DNA of 64,000 nt from positions 1-64,000 of the forward strand of contig QXCR01000074.1 in assembly GCA_004380135.1 (NCBI GenBank), read 5' to 3'. Positions 32,234-43,734 of the stretch are shown here, piece after piece. Both the position numbers and the translations under genes were made by a program. The DNA is from Stemphylium vesicarium (taxonomy: Eukaryota > Ascomycota > Dothideomycetes > Pleosporales > Pleosporaceae). The notes beneath the pieces are model-generated. The model had not been told where the DNA came from, made no database searches, and saw only the letters and a list, made by a program, of their open reading frames with translations. The stretch's first letter is position 1. Every line of letters starts with the position of its first letter.

Positions 32234-34369
32234 ATGCCCATGGTCGCCGAACAACCACGACAATTGTCCATTTCTTTCGATGAGCGAACACTTTCCGACC
32301 GCCTGCGCCATCGTGATTCACGCACCCACGATTCACGTTTTGCCATTGAAGAGGAGGATGAGAGCACTGGCACAGCAAGCGAGCCCGCCGAGCCTCTCAC
32401 TCCCACCAGCCATACCAGCGAGGGCACGCCATTCTCGCATCCTTTTCGTGACGATGAATCCGTAGACGACGTATTCGCGACCCCACGCCCTGTCCCGAGC
32501 GACATGCCCAACAAGCCTCCGCCGCAAGATGCAAACCCGCCATCCCAAAGCCCTCCAGACACACAGACACCTCAGCACGTCGAGCGTCAATCGCCGCCCG
32601 AGAAGCGCGGTCTGGGGAAGCGTGTCGGTAATTTGATCCGTGGCAAGCTGTATCGGGGGCATTCCAGCAAGGATGGGGCCAGTCATTCAGAGACATCCAA
32701 TGTGTCCACGCCAAATAGGTCTCCAAAGGCAAAGGCCGAAACCGATACATATATTGTAAAGACTGGCGTCGATGGACCAGCTGAACTGGCGACTCCGGCA
32801 GTTGACATTCCCAAGCAGAGCAAGAGGCTAAGCTCCTTCTCCCTCACTCGACGCTCTGATAGGTCTTCGCGTGCGGGCTCACCACCTTTGTCTGGCTCAC
32901 CTATGAGCAGGATGTCGACCGATAAGAGGCCGGACCTAGGCAAGAAGCCTGCCTCTTCTACTGGCCTATCTAGCATGAGTCGGCCTCGACCTGGTGTCAC
33001 TTGGGCGGGCGGTGGAAATGTGAGCACTAGCAAGAAGACCGGCTTCTCAAGAAGGCGATCGGCCAGCACAGAGCAAATACCGCGGATCGACGAAAACACA
33101 GAAAAGCCGACTGCTGGCATGCTAACTACTTTCTCCAAACCAGCTGCCCAGGGCGTCGGGATGAAGGCTCGGCGGCTCAGTTTGAACTTGCCAGATGATT
33201 TCATTATAGACTGGTGCGAACTAGACAAAGAGTTCAAGAGCTCGAGTTTAATGCCAGGAAAGAGGGGGAAAATACTGGGCAAGGGTGCGACATCCGAAGT
33301 CCGCATCATGGCACGAAGAGGAGGCATCACCAGGGAGGAAGACTTGGTGGCTGTAAAAGAGTTTAGAGAACGCGACAAAGACGAGACCGAAGAAGACTAC
33401 GTTTTGAAGATCAAGTCGGAATACAGCATCGCGAAGAGTCTGCACCACCCTAATATTGTCGAAACCGTACGACTATGCACAAATCGCGGCCGCTGGAATC
33501 ACGTAATGGAGTTTTGCACATATGGAGAAATTTACTCGCTTGTAGAACGTAAGCTCTTTGCTGGCGGAGCCGAGGGGTTCTACAGTCGGGACGATCGGTT
33601 ATGCTTTTTCAAGCAGCTGCTGCGCGGCGTCGATTACCTTCATAGCCATGGTATCGCTCATAGGGATATCAAGCTGGAAAACCTTCTCCTTAGCAAAGAC
33701 GGGCACCTTAAGATTTCGGATTTTGGCGTCGCCGAGGTCTTCAGCGGCGAGCACCCTGGGCTTCGGGCTTCTGGTGGGGAATGCGGCAAGAACATGGGAG
33801 ACCTCCGCCTTTCCGCCCCTGGCATCTGCGGAAGTCTTCCCTACATCGCACCCGAGGTCCTCGAGAAAGATCACAGCTATGACCCACGACCACTCGATAT
33901 ATGGTCTACTGCCATCGTCTACCTGACCATGACTTTCGGTGGCTGCCCGTGGCAGGCCGCGAAGACCGAGTTCGAGTACTACGCTCGGTTCAAGAAAGGC
34001 TGGGACGCATGGCTGGAAACCCATCCTGATGGCGAGATTTTCGATGGTCCAGAGGGTCACCCCAAGTGCGGCAAACTGTTCAGCCTCATCGAGCCGCCAT
34101 CAATCAAGCGCTTGATGCTGAAGATGCTTCACCCCATCCCATCTAAGCGCATCATGATTCGCGATGTCCTCAAAACAACCTGCATTAAGAACATCGGCTG
34201 CTGTTGCCCAGAGTCTTATGACGATCCGAAAATTGCTTTCGATGCTTCCAAAGCATCGAGTGCAAGGACTGCCGCCCCCAAAAAGTATCTGCATCATCAC
34301 ATACCGCCGAAGCCGGAGAACAAGGTCGGAAAGGCCTTCACGCACCGCTTTGACATGGGCGAACGATAA
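32234..34369 (+). CDS. HAL/SAT4-type serine/threonine protein kinase, 711 aa
   Basis: Single exon from the ATG at 32234 in CACCATGCCC context. A GTG in the same frame at 32195 is not used. Residues 1 to about 310 are a Ser/Pro/Thr-rich regulatory tail. The kinase domain starts near 345 with the glycine loop LGKGATSEVRI. The catalytic Lys is near 374 (VAVKEF), HRDIKLEN near 475, DFG near 496 and IAPEVL near 538. It carries the YGEIYSLVERK and DPRPLDIWSTAIVYLTM segments typical of fungal halotolerance kinases, and ends HRFDMGER. In yeast these kinases stabilise nutrient and potassium transporters at the plasma membrane. The same role here is inference. All catalytic residues are present. Long reverse frames inside are shadows. 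Confidence 0.9.
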   Translation: MPMVAEQPRQLSISFDERTLSDRLRHRDSRTHDSRFAIEEEDESTGTASEPAEPLTPTSHTSEGTPFSHPFRDDESVDDVFATPRPVPSDMPNKPPPQDANPPSQSPPDTQTPQHVERQSPPEKRGLGKRVGNLIRGKLYRGHSSKDGASHSETSNVSTPNRSPKAKAETDTYIVKTGVDGPAELATPAVDIPKQSKRLSSFSLTRRSDRSSRAGSPPLSGSPMSRMSTDKRPDLGKKPASSTGLSSMSRPRPGVTWAGGGNVSTSKKTGFSRRRSASTEQIPRIDENTEKPTAGMLTTFSKPAAQGVGMKARRLSLNLPDDFIIDWCELDKEFKSSSLMPGKRGKILGKGATSEVRIMARRGGITREEDLVAVKEFRERDKDETEEDYVLKIKSEYSIAKSLHHPNIVETVRLCTNRGRWNHVMEFCTYGEIYSLVERKLFAGGAEGFYSRDDRLCFFKQLLRGVDYLHSHGIAHRDIKLENLLLSKDGHLKISDFGVAEVFSGEHPGLRASGGECGKNMGDLRLSAPGICGSLPYIAPEVLEKDHSYDPRPLDIWSTAIVYLTMTFGGCPWQAAKTEFEYYARFKKGWDAWLETHPDGEIFDGPEGHPKCGKLFSLIEPPSIKRLMLKMLHPIPSKRIMIRDVLKTTCIKNIGCCCPESYDDPKIAFDASKASSARTAAPKKYLHHHIPPKPENKVGKAFTHRFDMGER

Positions 34370-37096
34370 CACGAATTTTTACTTGTTGATGACTATTCCT
34401 TCGTAATCATTGCATCCAGTAGGCGCTTTTACAGCGAGCATGGCGGGTCGACAAACAGCGATCATCCTTTCATCGGCGGTCAATCTGCAGCATTGTTCTT
34501 TCATCGTACCAGCATGCCAATTCTCTATCTACAGACAGCAAGCAGCGAATATCATTACGCCAAATGACTGATGATCTTTCCATCCTTTCCCGTTTCTGTC
34601 CTCTTGCACGTTCGCTTTCCTATCCGAACCCTTGTGCGCACGAGCAAAGTCGCCATTGGTGGCCCTACGGAAAACCGCCGATACATCTAGCGACCGAAGA
34701 TCAACACGCTGTGTTCGGCGGCATTGCGCAAGCGTCTAAGTACGTAGCCGCTGCTGATCTTCCGCTTTATCGCCGCTCGCTCTAGCAACTTTATCTTTGA
34801 CACATCGCATTGTCGTCATCCTCTCTAGCTTTTCGCTGATATGGGGTATAGATTCCCGCAGCTGTGACGTCCCTTTCGTCCGACGTGGCGCCGAGCCGCA
34901 CAAGAAACTGGCGCGATCGCGAGCGGTGGCATGATGCATTCCTTCTCATCAGCAGCTTTTGCCAACAAGTTGAGGACACATTTTCGTTACGACTAGACGC
35001 CAGGGTGGCGCTACTCAAAGAGGCAGGAGAACTCGCGATAGGAAGGCTCGCATCTGCGCTCTAAGCAGAAATAGCTTTGTCGTCATGTACGGCGTCTGCG
35101 ATGGATGCTTGGCATTTTCCGCTTCACGCAACCTTCTCCGGCAGTCAAAGTCCACGAATCGATGGGTCCAGGGTCCCCCATCACATCGCTCACCTGCGCG
35201 TAGCGGATACGAATAAAGACACTGCAAGTCACAAGCTGATGGAGGATCTCCACATGGGAATTAAAAGGAAACGCCCGCTGATATCAAGCACGGCAATGGC
35301 CGAGCAAAGCAGATGTCGCATCGTGAAAACGTGGGTGCAACGATACGCTGTTAGCGGGCACAGACAAGGCCAAGAGGAAAAAAATTGGGGTCGGTCTGTT
35401 TGGCCATGTCTCGCCTTGGCCTCTTCGTTACATATTCTTGGGTGCTTCGAAAGCGGGGTTATTGTTGGGCCGAATGAGGAGGGGCAGATGTGGATAGTAG
35501 AAACCCCATCGCTGACATCAGTCCTCGGCAACAGCGAATCGAACAGATTGAGGCTCGTCACGTCGACACAAAAAAACGTGCTTTCGCTCGCTCTACCTTG
35601 GGCATCGTAGCACATGAGTCGTGCAACCTGTCAGCAACGTCTGATCGGTAATTCAGCAAGTCTCAACACCATGCAACCCAGCGCGCCCTTGACGCTTATC
35701 AACGTTTTCTGACGTTCCCTTCGTGCTGCGATGTATTCTCTAGCTGCGTGTAGCAGCATGAATAGCTTGCAGCCGATCATCTCCCTCCTGCAGCACATCA
35801 AGTATACGTCACGCGACCTTATATCCACGAGTGTGAACAGCTGTGCAATAGGAACAGCGGTGAAGGCGCCGATTCCGTTTCGATCTGAGGCGGCATTGCG
35901 CACATCTCCCGTGCCGTATCTACCCTTTTGCTCCACGGCAAGGAATGGCTGCAGGGTTGCACTTAGTCTACAATGAAAGATGTGCAGTCAGGTGAAGGAA
36001 TTGCGCAAACAGCTCCCCACGCAGATCTTGCTCGGGCGGGAAGACGCAACAAGATATTGTCTTCAGACCGATTACTCGATAATCAGATCACCATCCCTGT
36101 ACTGATGAGGGCGAATACTAAACTCAATTCACTCCCCCACCTCCTACATCTCCACTACAAGTCTTCACTCCGCAGCCAGCCAGTTCATATATTCGCAATA
36201 GTATCATGTAAGAAAGAAAGAAGCAGTGATCACCAACATACACCCACGTGCACACAACACCACCCTCAATCTCCTCAATCCCCACAACTCTCCCTCTCAC
36301 ATGGCACAATTTTGCTTTTTCCTCTTACCTCCATCCACGCAGACAAAGCCTGATATGCAGCTTACGGCTCCACACGCACACATCAACAAACTTTCCATCG
36401 TACATACAGTATTCTGCACGCTGCACCGACATCACACACGTGCCTTTCTTCTCCCTCTCTACGCTACCTGTACCTACACCTCTACCACTAGCCTAACCTA
36501 ACCTATCCTAACCTAACCCACCCACTCCACCACCCAACCCCAACTCTCAGCCTGTCATACTACTTAACCCTCCACCTACCCAATCACCCTGCTTCCCACA
36601 CCATCTTCCCGAGAGATAACTTCGCGCTAGACAAGACAAGATTCGCGCTGACATGTGCTTATCGCGATTAAGGCGAAAAGCTTAGCTCGCGGGAATGCGA
36701 TGGTGTGGGCAGTATGATGGGGTGAACGGTGTGGAGGATGCATGATGTATGCTGTGTGCTGTATGCTGATGGGCGGTACACGTAGTGGAGGTGAGTGAGA
36801 TGGTGGGTGGGACGGCATGGGAGATGAGTTGAGGGTGTACGAGGGTAAGCCGAAGTCGGGAGAGAGGGAGGAAATGGGGTGCGATGAAACGGGGTTATGA
36901 CTGGGTATGTCGCGTAGCGCGATAGAGGATGATGACGGGTGGTGCATTTGAAAGGGTGGTTGGGGAGTTAGCCGGGTTCTGGATCAGATAGAGAGCGTTT
37001 TGTTGCTGGAACAACGTTTGTATACACGAGAGTACCTGCACACACCATTAGTGCTACCGCAACCCATTTCAAATACGCTCAGCTGTCTCTGTCTCT
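34370..37096. other. Long spacer between convergent genes, 2.7 kb
   Basis: This holds the 3' flanks of the kinase gene and of the spermidine-synthase-like gene. Open frames are short or low complexity. A C/A-rich stretch at about 36.1-36.6 kb contains a short CCTAA run. No gene or RNA is supported. Confidence 0.5.
36492..36519 (+). repeat. Short CCTAA-like run
   Basis: Five imperfect CCTAA-type pentamers in a row within a C/A-rich spacer. The period is five, not the six of the usual fungal telomere repeat, so this is simple sequence. Confidence 0.7.
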
Positions 37097-38842
37097 CTAC
37101 CACAACTCCCACACCCCACCCGGAAGCACCGACCTCATAATCTTCCAATGACTAACCGCACCCTCCTTGTGAAACTTCTCAAGCTCCCCCACATCAGCAT
37201 TTCCCATGACCCTTCCGCCCTGCTCCTTGCCCACAAAGTCATACTTGACCTCGAGCTTCTCCTGCGGCTGCAAGAAGTTGCGACGCGCAATGCTGCCCAG
37301 GTAATCGGCAGGTTTAGCGGCGCGGAACTTGACTGCATTCTTGCCGCGCCCATGATCGTTCCTGACGCAGAAGATGACCATGTTGATGAAGTCGGGGGCA
37401 CCTTCCTCGTGGGTTTCGGGCGCGGGCGAGTCGCGGAAGAGGCGGCAGGCTGGGAAGATGGCATGGATGGTGTTGAGGACGAGACGTGTGCTACCGAGTG
37501 TGAGATCGCCGGCGTAGTTGATTGCTACGACGCCGTCGTCGGTCAGGAGGTTGTATAGTCCTTGCATGAATTCTGTTGTGAAGAGGTATACGGGTTCGGC
37601 GCCGCCGGTGAAAACGTCGTGGATGATGTAGTCGTAGCTTGCGGGCGCTGAGACCGAGGTCTCGGCTACGTAGGATGTAGCGTCGTCGATAACGGCGTTG
37701 TGCTCCGGGCTCAGGTTGAAGTATTTGGTTGCATAGTAGTGTACTACGGGATCGAGTTCGACAATGGTGGTGTTGATGCCGTGGGCAATCAACGCGTTGG
37801 GCGCTGTCCCGATACCAAGACCGATTACCAGCGCGGATTTCTTGCTCTCGTCTAGGATGGGCACAGATTCCGCCGGGGGCTCAATGAGTCGGACAGCTTC
37901 AAGCAGGACGAAGACAGCGAAGATTGACTCCCGCTGTCGTTGGCCTTTAGCATAGGCTTGCGGTGTTACGAGCCATTCGCCGCCGAGGAGCGAGTGGTCG
38001 CATCGCAGGAGACGGAAGGCATTGTCGGCATGATTCTCAAGCACAGAGACGTAGCCTGTAATAGACTCTTGTCGAGCGAGGAGTGTGTAATTCTGCGTTG
38101 CTTGTAGAGTCGAGTTTGCCAGCTGTAGCCCATGGGTTGAAGGGTGGTGGGGGTTCGTCCAAAGCGTGTGCAAGATGGCTGGAAATGCGAGGAAGATGAT
38201 GCGGGATGGGCTGAAGAATGCAGATGCAGATGCAAGCATCATTTGCAGACCGATGCGAGTGAAATATACCGATGTGCCGATGAAGGCTGGGATGAGAGCG
38301 CTGCTGATCTTGGCGACTGTGGAAACAGTGAAGTAGGAGGCGGTGGGAAGGATAATTTCTTTCAACGGAGACGGGTTGAATCCAGTAATATCGATGCATT
38401 CGAGAAGATCCGCGGCCGCAAAGATGGATAAGAATAGCAACGGGAAGTAAGTCAACAACTCGATGACCATGGGTCCGTATTCGATTCCGAGCTTCTCGCT
38501 GTACGGGAACAGTAGAAATTGTATGACAGGGGTCCAATACGCGACTACAGCAATGTACTGAGAGACACTTGCTGAGACGTAGCTCTTGAGTCCTCGTCTA
38601 ACAAGCAAAGCCGCCACAGCGACAATGGTCATAGTCCGCTGGTGGTGCAATGATGCGGGGATAGATCCATAGACGGGGGATAGATTCAGCTGTGAGACCG
38701 GTGATGCAAAGCCTGCGATTAGGAGGAGTGCTGCCGCTCGACCAATGTTCAAGAGAATTGTCGACGCCGGGAGCCGTTGCAACTGTTGGTCCACCTCCTT
38801 CCCAGCCGTTGGCTTCTTCTGCGTCTTTTGTCGCGGAGACAT
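37097..38842 (-). CDS. Membrane-anchored spermidine/spermine-synthase-fold protein, 581 aa
   Basis: Single exon from the ATG at 38842. After a basic start (MSPRQKTQKK), residues about 28-225 hold roughly six to eight hydrophobic helices. The soluble part begins near 240. Its class I methyltransferase-fold motifs are ALVIGLGIGTAPNAL (about 337-351) and VELDP (361-365) for the adenosyl group. DDATSYV follows near 386, and YDYIIHDVFTGGAEP (403-417) lies at the catalytic region. The domain resembles polyamine aminopropyltransferases, whose reaction transfers an aminopropyl group from decarboxylated S-adenosylmethionine. Fusion to a membrane region is a known but poorly characterised arrangement, so the substrate is uncertain. 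It is divergently transcribed from the CCDC97-like gene across 526 nt. Confidence 0.85.
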   Translation of the reverse strand: MSPRQKTQKKPTAGKEVDQQLQRLPASTILLNIGRAAALLLIAGFASPVSQLNLSPVYGSIPASLHHQRTMTIVAVAALLVRRGLKSYVSASVSQYIAVVAYWTPVIQFLLFPYSEKLGIEYGPMVIELLTYFPLLFLSIFAAADLLECIDITGFNPSPLKEIILPTASYFTVSTVAKISSALIPAFIGTSVYFTRIGLQMMLASASAFFSPSRIIFLAFPAILHTLWTNPHHPSTHGLQLANSTLQATQNYTLLARQESITGYVSVLENHADNAFRLLRCDHSLLGGEWLVTPQAYAKGQRQRESIFAVFVLLEAVRLIEPPAESVPILDESKKSALVIGLGIGTAPNALIAHGINTTIVELDPVVHYYATKYFNLSPEHNAVIDDATSYVAETSVSAPASYDYIIHDVFTGGAEPVYLFTTEFMQGLYNLLTDDGVVAINYAGDLTLGSTRLVLNTIHAIFPACRLFRDSPAPETHEEGAPDFINMVIFCVRNDHGRGKNAVKFRAAKPADYLGSIARRNFLQPQEKLEVKYDFVGKEQGGRVMGNADVGELEKFHKEGAVSHWKIMRSVLPGGVWELW

Positions 38843-39368
38843 GATGATGACTCTCTGAATCCTTCTCTTTTTCTTTATCGCAAAAACCCAAGAAAACCTC
38901 TGCGGTGTATGTACGAGAACAATGGGAGAACAAGGTATGTACAGCCAAGAAGACCAGCTGGCGCGTAAATGTCGCGGAAATTCCAAGCTCCTTTACCACT
39001 TTATTGCGGACCGTCTATCCGTACAGCGAATTCGACCTGCGAAGAACAACAAGCGCAACGACAACGACAAGGACACAGAAGGGACAAGAAAAGGGTATAA
39101 GGCAAGGAATAAGAAACGGGAAGAAGTCGAGATTAAAAACCAACAAGGCCAGCTGTTCCTGGCTGTTGGCTTGATGCACGGATGAAACGGTCGATCATTA
39201 AGGTGGAGTTGTTTCGACTGGGCGCGTTTCGACTAGCTAAAGTGTGGCGCGCGCGCCTGTGGCGTCATTACCAAGCATGGCGATGGCATTGTACATGCGC
39301 CTGCCTCCATTCACTCTCGACACACATACGCCAAAGGATAGAAACCACCGAGAATTGTATTGTAGAGA
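38843..39368. promoter_or_regulatory. Divergent promoter region
   Basis: 526 nt between two genes read away from each other (spermidine-synthase-like to the left, CCDC97-like to the right). It must hold both start regions. It is A-rich toward the centre (about 39.05-39.16 kb). No individual site is called. Confidence 0.5.
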
Positions 39369-40124
39369 ATGCCCTACATGACTTCCTCATCCAGTATGGC
39401 GCCTCTTGCTTTACGACCTGCGAACGCGTCCGAAGCTGCGAAGCACCCCGCGAACCCGCTCCCCAATACCAACGGCGACGCCACCACATCAGCACACCCG
39501 ACCGACGATGTCGACATGGACGATTCCGTAGACGAGTCCCTTCTTCGCGATCAGATACGAGAGCAGCAAGACGAGCGCGCACAACGACTCCAAGCTAAGA
39601 ACAGGCGCAAGCGCTATCTCGAAGTTCATCCCGAATACTTTTCCGACTCATCCCTCGAGCTCGCCGACCCTCTACTCTACGACCGTCTGATACGTCGCTT
39701 CCAAACCGCTACCGAGCGTGAAGCCGAAGGCCGGGAGAAGGGATTCTCGGGCCAGATGGCGACGGATCTCTGGCGCGCCGAAGCAAAGAAAGATGCGCTG
39801 TCACAACCAGACCCCAATTCGCTTTTTACATACAATCGCGGGCCTCAGGGACAGATCGTGGAAGAGGAAAAGGACGACGTTCCCATGACGAAAGAAGAGG
39901 GGAGGGCGTGGTGGATAGATGAGATGACGCAGCGCTTCCTCAGAGGCGGAGATGCCGACTTTGAGTATGCGAAGTTGGTCGATGGCAATGCCAAGTACGA
40001 TGATCCGGAGCAAGAGAGGGATCTGCAGGATGCGTACTTTGAGAGTATGGAGAGCGATTTCGATTCAGATGGAGAAGGGAAAGAGAAGATCTTGACCGGT
40101 GAGACGGGCATACAAGACTATTGA
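39369..40124 (+). CDS. CCDC97-like (DUF2052) protein, 251 aa
   Basis: Single exon. The first ATG (39369) is used, and an in-frame ATG at codon 10 is a possible alternative. After a Ser/Thr/Asn-rich lead, an acidic patch (DDVDMDDSVDE) precedes a charged helix with LRDQIREQQDERAQRLQAKNRRKRYLEVHPEYF. LADPLLYDRLIRRFQT, EREAEGREKGFSGQMATDLWRAEAK and a C-terminal acidic DFDSDGEGKEK follow. This order of short motifs is that of the coiled-coil CCDC97 family, which in animals associates with the SF3B part of the U2 snRNP. A nuclear splicing role is therefore likely by homology. The stop lies 121 nt from the stop of the convergent MFS gene. Confidence 0.85.
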   Translation: MPYMTSSSSMAPLALRPANASEAAKHPANPLPNTNGDATTSAHPTDDVDMDDSVDESLLRDQIREQQDERAQRLQAKNRRKRYLEVHPEYFSDSSLELADPLLYDRLIRRFQTATEREAEGREKGFSGQMATDLWRAEAKKDALSQPDPNSLFTYNRGPQGQIVEEEKDDVPMTKEEGRAWWIDEMTQRFLRGGDADFEYAKLVDGNAKYDDPEQERDLQDAYFESMESDFDSDGEGKEKILTGETGIQDY

Positions 40125-40245
40125 GGGCCATACAAAGCTTGTCTTTTTCAGAAAGGCTGGTGCCACACATGGTCATACATGGCTGCATATCGTTGTGGGT
40201 ATGTAACACCTCATTCAAATTTGGGCGCAATGCTAACAAACCAGC

Positions 40246-42212
40246 CTACAGGTAATACTTGAACGTAATCGCCCGATCTCCCAGTTCGCCCAGCTCCTCC
40301 GGCGTATATCCATTATGCGCACCTTCCGCGACCTGTCGCTCTCTGTTCGCGTTGATGCGCTTGTAGTTGAACACCAAAATCAACAAAGCAAGGATACCCG
40401 CCACAATGAACCCAAGCTCGAGAGCATGTCCCAGGATATAGCGTGGCGCATCTTCCGTGCGATAGAAATTGGATGCCATGGCTAGCCAATGTCAGTAAAA
40501 CGCCAATGAAACAAAGGATGAGAGGACATACCGCCTGCTAGATTACCCACGGCAATCTGGATAGCCTGGCCCGTGGCTCTTTTCGTGCTACCGGCAAGGT
40601 TGTTGCTCAGCCAAGTAATATTACCTGGGAAAGCCGGGTACAACGCGCACGCTGCGATGAAAACTCCCGCGTACACCAATCCCGGCACATTGCCTCCTGC
40701 AATACACATGATGAATCCCACAGCCATGATGCACAGGCAGACCAGGATGAAAGGGTATCTTTTTCCGGCTTTGTCGCTGTACCAAGCCACCACCACAGCA
40801 AGCACCGAGGCGGTTATGTAGATGGGCACAGTGAGGAGTTGAGCGGTTGAAGAACTGTAGCCCAGCGCGCGAATGATGGATGGGAGGAAGAGGGATATGC
40901 CGTAGAGAGGACATACAATACCTAATCTTCGTTAACATCTTTTGCCATGACATGATGCGACGGGGATTTCACACTTACCCCAATATACCACAATATTCGT
41001 CCAGATCTGCCAATCCAAGAAAGCAGCTTTGACAAACTTCCACTGAAAACTATCGTCCTGCGCGACTCTCACACCACCATCAGCTTCCTCCTTGTGGCCC
41101 TGATACTTTAGCCTGTACACGACGAACGCGCGCTCCTCTTCCGTCAGAAAAGTAGCCGTCTCGGGGAAATCGTAGAGCGTGAAGAAGGCGATTATTGCCA
41201 CGACGACAGTCAGGATGCCTTCCAGGATGAAGATCCTGTAGAGACAAAGTCAGTCATGTATCATAGGGGAGAGGAAGAAATGGGAAGAAACAAACTCACC
41301 AACGCCAACCTTCCAAGTTGCCCACTCCGTCCATGTGCGCGATACCAAAGGCCAGCAAGCCAGAAAAGGCGCCAGCGACAGACGCAGCGCTGAAGAAAAG
41401 CGCTTGGCGGAATTGCGCTTCGTGGCGTGCATACCACATTGTAATGTAGTAAGCCACACCTGGGAATAGTCTTTGTACTACTTCAGTAACTTGTTCGGTA
41501 TACAACGAAAAAGGAGAACATAGGGAAAGAAGGTAATCATACCCAGCTTCAGCAACACCCAAGAAGATCCTCGCAATCAAGAGCCCATGGTAATCCTGCA
41601 CTATGCCCATGAGCGTCATGACGATGCCCCAAGCTACCATTATCGTCGGGAGCCAGACGGAAGGTCGGAGTTTCTTGAGGAGAAGGTTCGAGGGGACTTC
41701 GAAGGCGGCGTAGGTGAAGAAGAAGACGGTTAGACACCTATTTTGTTCACGTCAGTTAGTAGCAAATATAATATACACTGCCTGGCACTCTCCTGTCTTC
41801 ACACGCAGCTTCAAACATATACGCCGCCGCGAGAAAAGAGGAAAATGGTCACAACTCACCAATTATACTGCGCCCCTGATATCCCCAAATCCTCAGTCAA
41901 CCCCTCAATCTTCGCGTTTCCAATATTTCCTCTGTCAAGGAAAGACAGCAAATACAGCAGTGCCAGCATAGGTATGAGCCGCAAGTCCATTTTCCGGAGT
42001 ATCTTCTTCTCATCCAAGTGCGCGAATGATGCCAATGTTACACCTGTGCCCGTGGCCAAAGCATCAATGCGAGCGATTTCCTCCATTTGCTTGGTGCTTC
42101 TCTTCGCGTCATGGTGGGCACTGTGCGAAAGCGAGGCTTTGCGCGAGAAAGTGTCGTCTTCTGGGGAGTCGCTCGCGTGCTCGAGGCGTTCGGTGCCGAT
42201 TTTCTCGTCCAT
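40246..42212 (-). CDS. MFS anion:cation symporter, allantoate-permease (DAL5) type, 533 aa
   Basis: Six exons close in frame: 42212-41860, 41737-41543, 41470-41300, 41235-40979, 40921-40532 and 40481-40246. Introns are 50-122 nt with GT...AG ends. A hydrophilic N-terminus of about 75 residues precedes the first helix, MDLRLIPMLALLYLLSFLDRGNIGNA, with the RxxxPxxxLLYLLxFLDRxNIGNA pattern of this family. Then come YAAFEVPSNL, ARIFLGVAEAGLFPG and YYITMWY. A cytosolic loop ends in FPETATFLTEEERAFV. The second half includes SVLAVVVAWYSDKAGKRYP and TWLSNNLAGSTKRATGQA. Twelve membrane segments are expected. The substrate is probably an organic anion such as a vitamin or ureide, not determinable here. 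The protein ends with a short cytosolic tail after a final helix. Confidence 0.9.
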
Positions 42213-43734
42213 TGTGAGGGATAGAAGGGGAGAAGAGTTTGGGGGGAAAAGAAGAGAACGCAGAGTAAGAATGACGGGAAGGTAAACCCTAAAGGAAGAA
42301 TGTTAGCAGAAGGGAATGATGAATGTGTCAGGCATGTGCTAACCACTCCCAATAGATTTTCACACACTACCGTACAAGCCACGAGCCACTGATCACCACA
42401 CCAGTCGCACGTCGGACTGTCACATTAGCCATAACCATCGTCTCCACCCCCATGGGGCGCACACAGAGGCACTGTTCAACCAAACATCATCAACCGCTAC
42501 TTAGACAAGCCGTCAATATCCTTACACATACGTCAATGCGCGCCCATGGGCAAAATACCCCGACCCTCGCTTCTTTCGCCGTGTCTACTACCTAAGTAAT
42601 CTTACCTTCCTATCCAATCCTCGCTTCCCCGCCGCTTACTACATTCCGCCTTTGACGCACGCCGAGCCTTCCTTCCCCGCGGAGTATTCAAGCATAAGCG
42701 ACCGGCACTCGGGAAGTCTTGGTTGTACGTCAAGACTTTGGCCCGAGGCTTTTGCTTGACGCATACAGAGATGGCGGGGCTGGTGTGTATTGTATGGAGC
42801 GGAGTGGGCTCGCAGTTCTGAGAAAAGCTGGGGTAAGCGGAAAGTGGAGGCGGGAGAGATGAAGGGTGGTTTTCGTTGGTGGAAGGGAGGGAGGGAAGTG
42901 GGTATTCGGCTTGGAGATGGGGTGGGGTGGAGGCCCGGATTACTGGATTGGGTAAGATGCCGGAAGGAGGAGCGGGATTGGTTCCGCGGCTTCGGAAAGC
43001 TTGAGGGAGATGGAGACTGAGGGAAGCACCTCGCGGATTAGTAGGTGGAATACATTGGCAGGGAACCCTATACTGGAAAATTACATTCTAAGCTAGGAAA
43101 TCTATATCTTCTGAGTACTAATACATTGAAAAGAGTGACTGGAGACGCCCCAGTTACCCCCGGCCGACATTTGGAGAGGGTATCATGTTGCCATCAAAAA
43201 AACAAGGCCAAAGGAAATTCAATAAAGTGAGTTGAAGGATAGGAAAGGAGAGTAAATGTAAACCCAAAGAAACAAGGAAAATAAGGTCCGAGTTCCCGGT
43301 AAACGAAACCAAGAAGAGATTAGCAGTAGCCCCGAGATGCTGTGTGACACTGCATACCATATCGACAGTGCCCCGAGGTATCTATATAAGAAGAAAGTCC
43401 CCATGTTCCTGTATAAATGCTTGCCGAAACTCCAGGAGCAGATTGCGAAGAGTGCCAGCTCAGTCCGAAAAGAAGGAGAGATTGACCAGCTACAAGTAGC
43501 CGAACAGATACCATGGCAAAAAGCGTGGTCGTAAAATACACATTTTGAGTTCTCAGGTATATTGTTCTGAAATGGGTTGGTTGCTTGCAGATTGCGCCAG
43601 ACTTTGTAACGATCGGAGTGTATCGGAAGCACCAAGGAAGTCTCCATGCCCGAATAGTAGTTCATGGTCCTCATAGCTTGACGCACTCGGCCGCATCAAA
43701 TCCAGAGGGCATGATATGGAGGCTTCTTTTTCTC
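42213..43734. other. Upstream region of the MFS gene and spacer
   Basis: No gene supported. A G-rich plus-strand frame (42790-43020) and a hydrophobic minus-strand frame (43686-43219) overlap what is probably the 3' untranslated region of the 47-residue gene. The first about 400 nt should hold the MFS promoter. Confidence 0.45.

Noticed and set aside
36492..36519. Interstitial telomere repeat (CCTAA run)
   Set aside because: Period is five and the run is very short; fungal telomeres use six-base TTAGGG units.
43219..43686. 155-codon hydrophobic minus-strand frame
   Set aside because: Starts without ATG context, irregular composition, and overlaps the probable 3' flank of the 47-residue gene.
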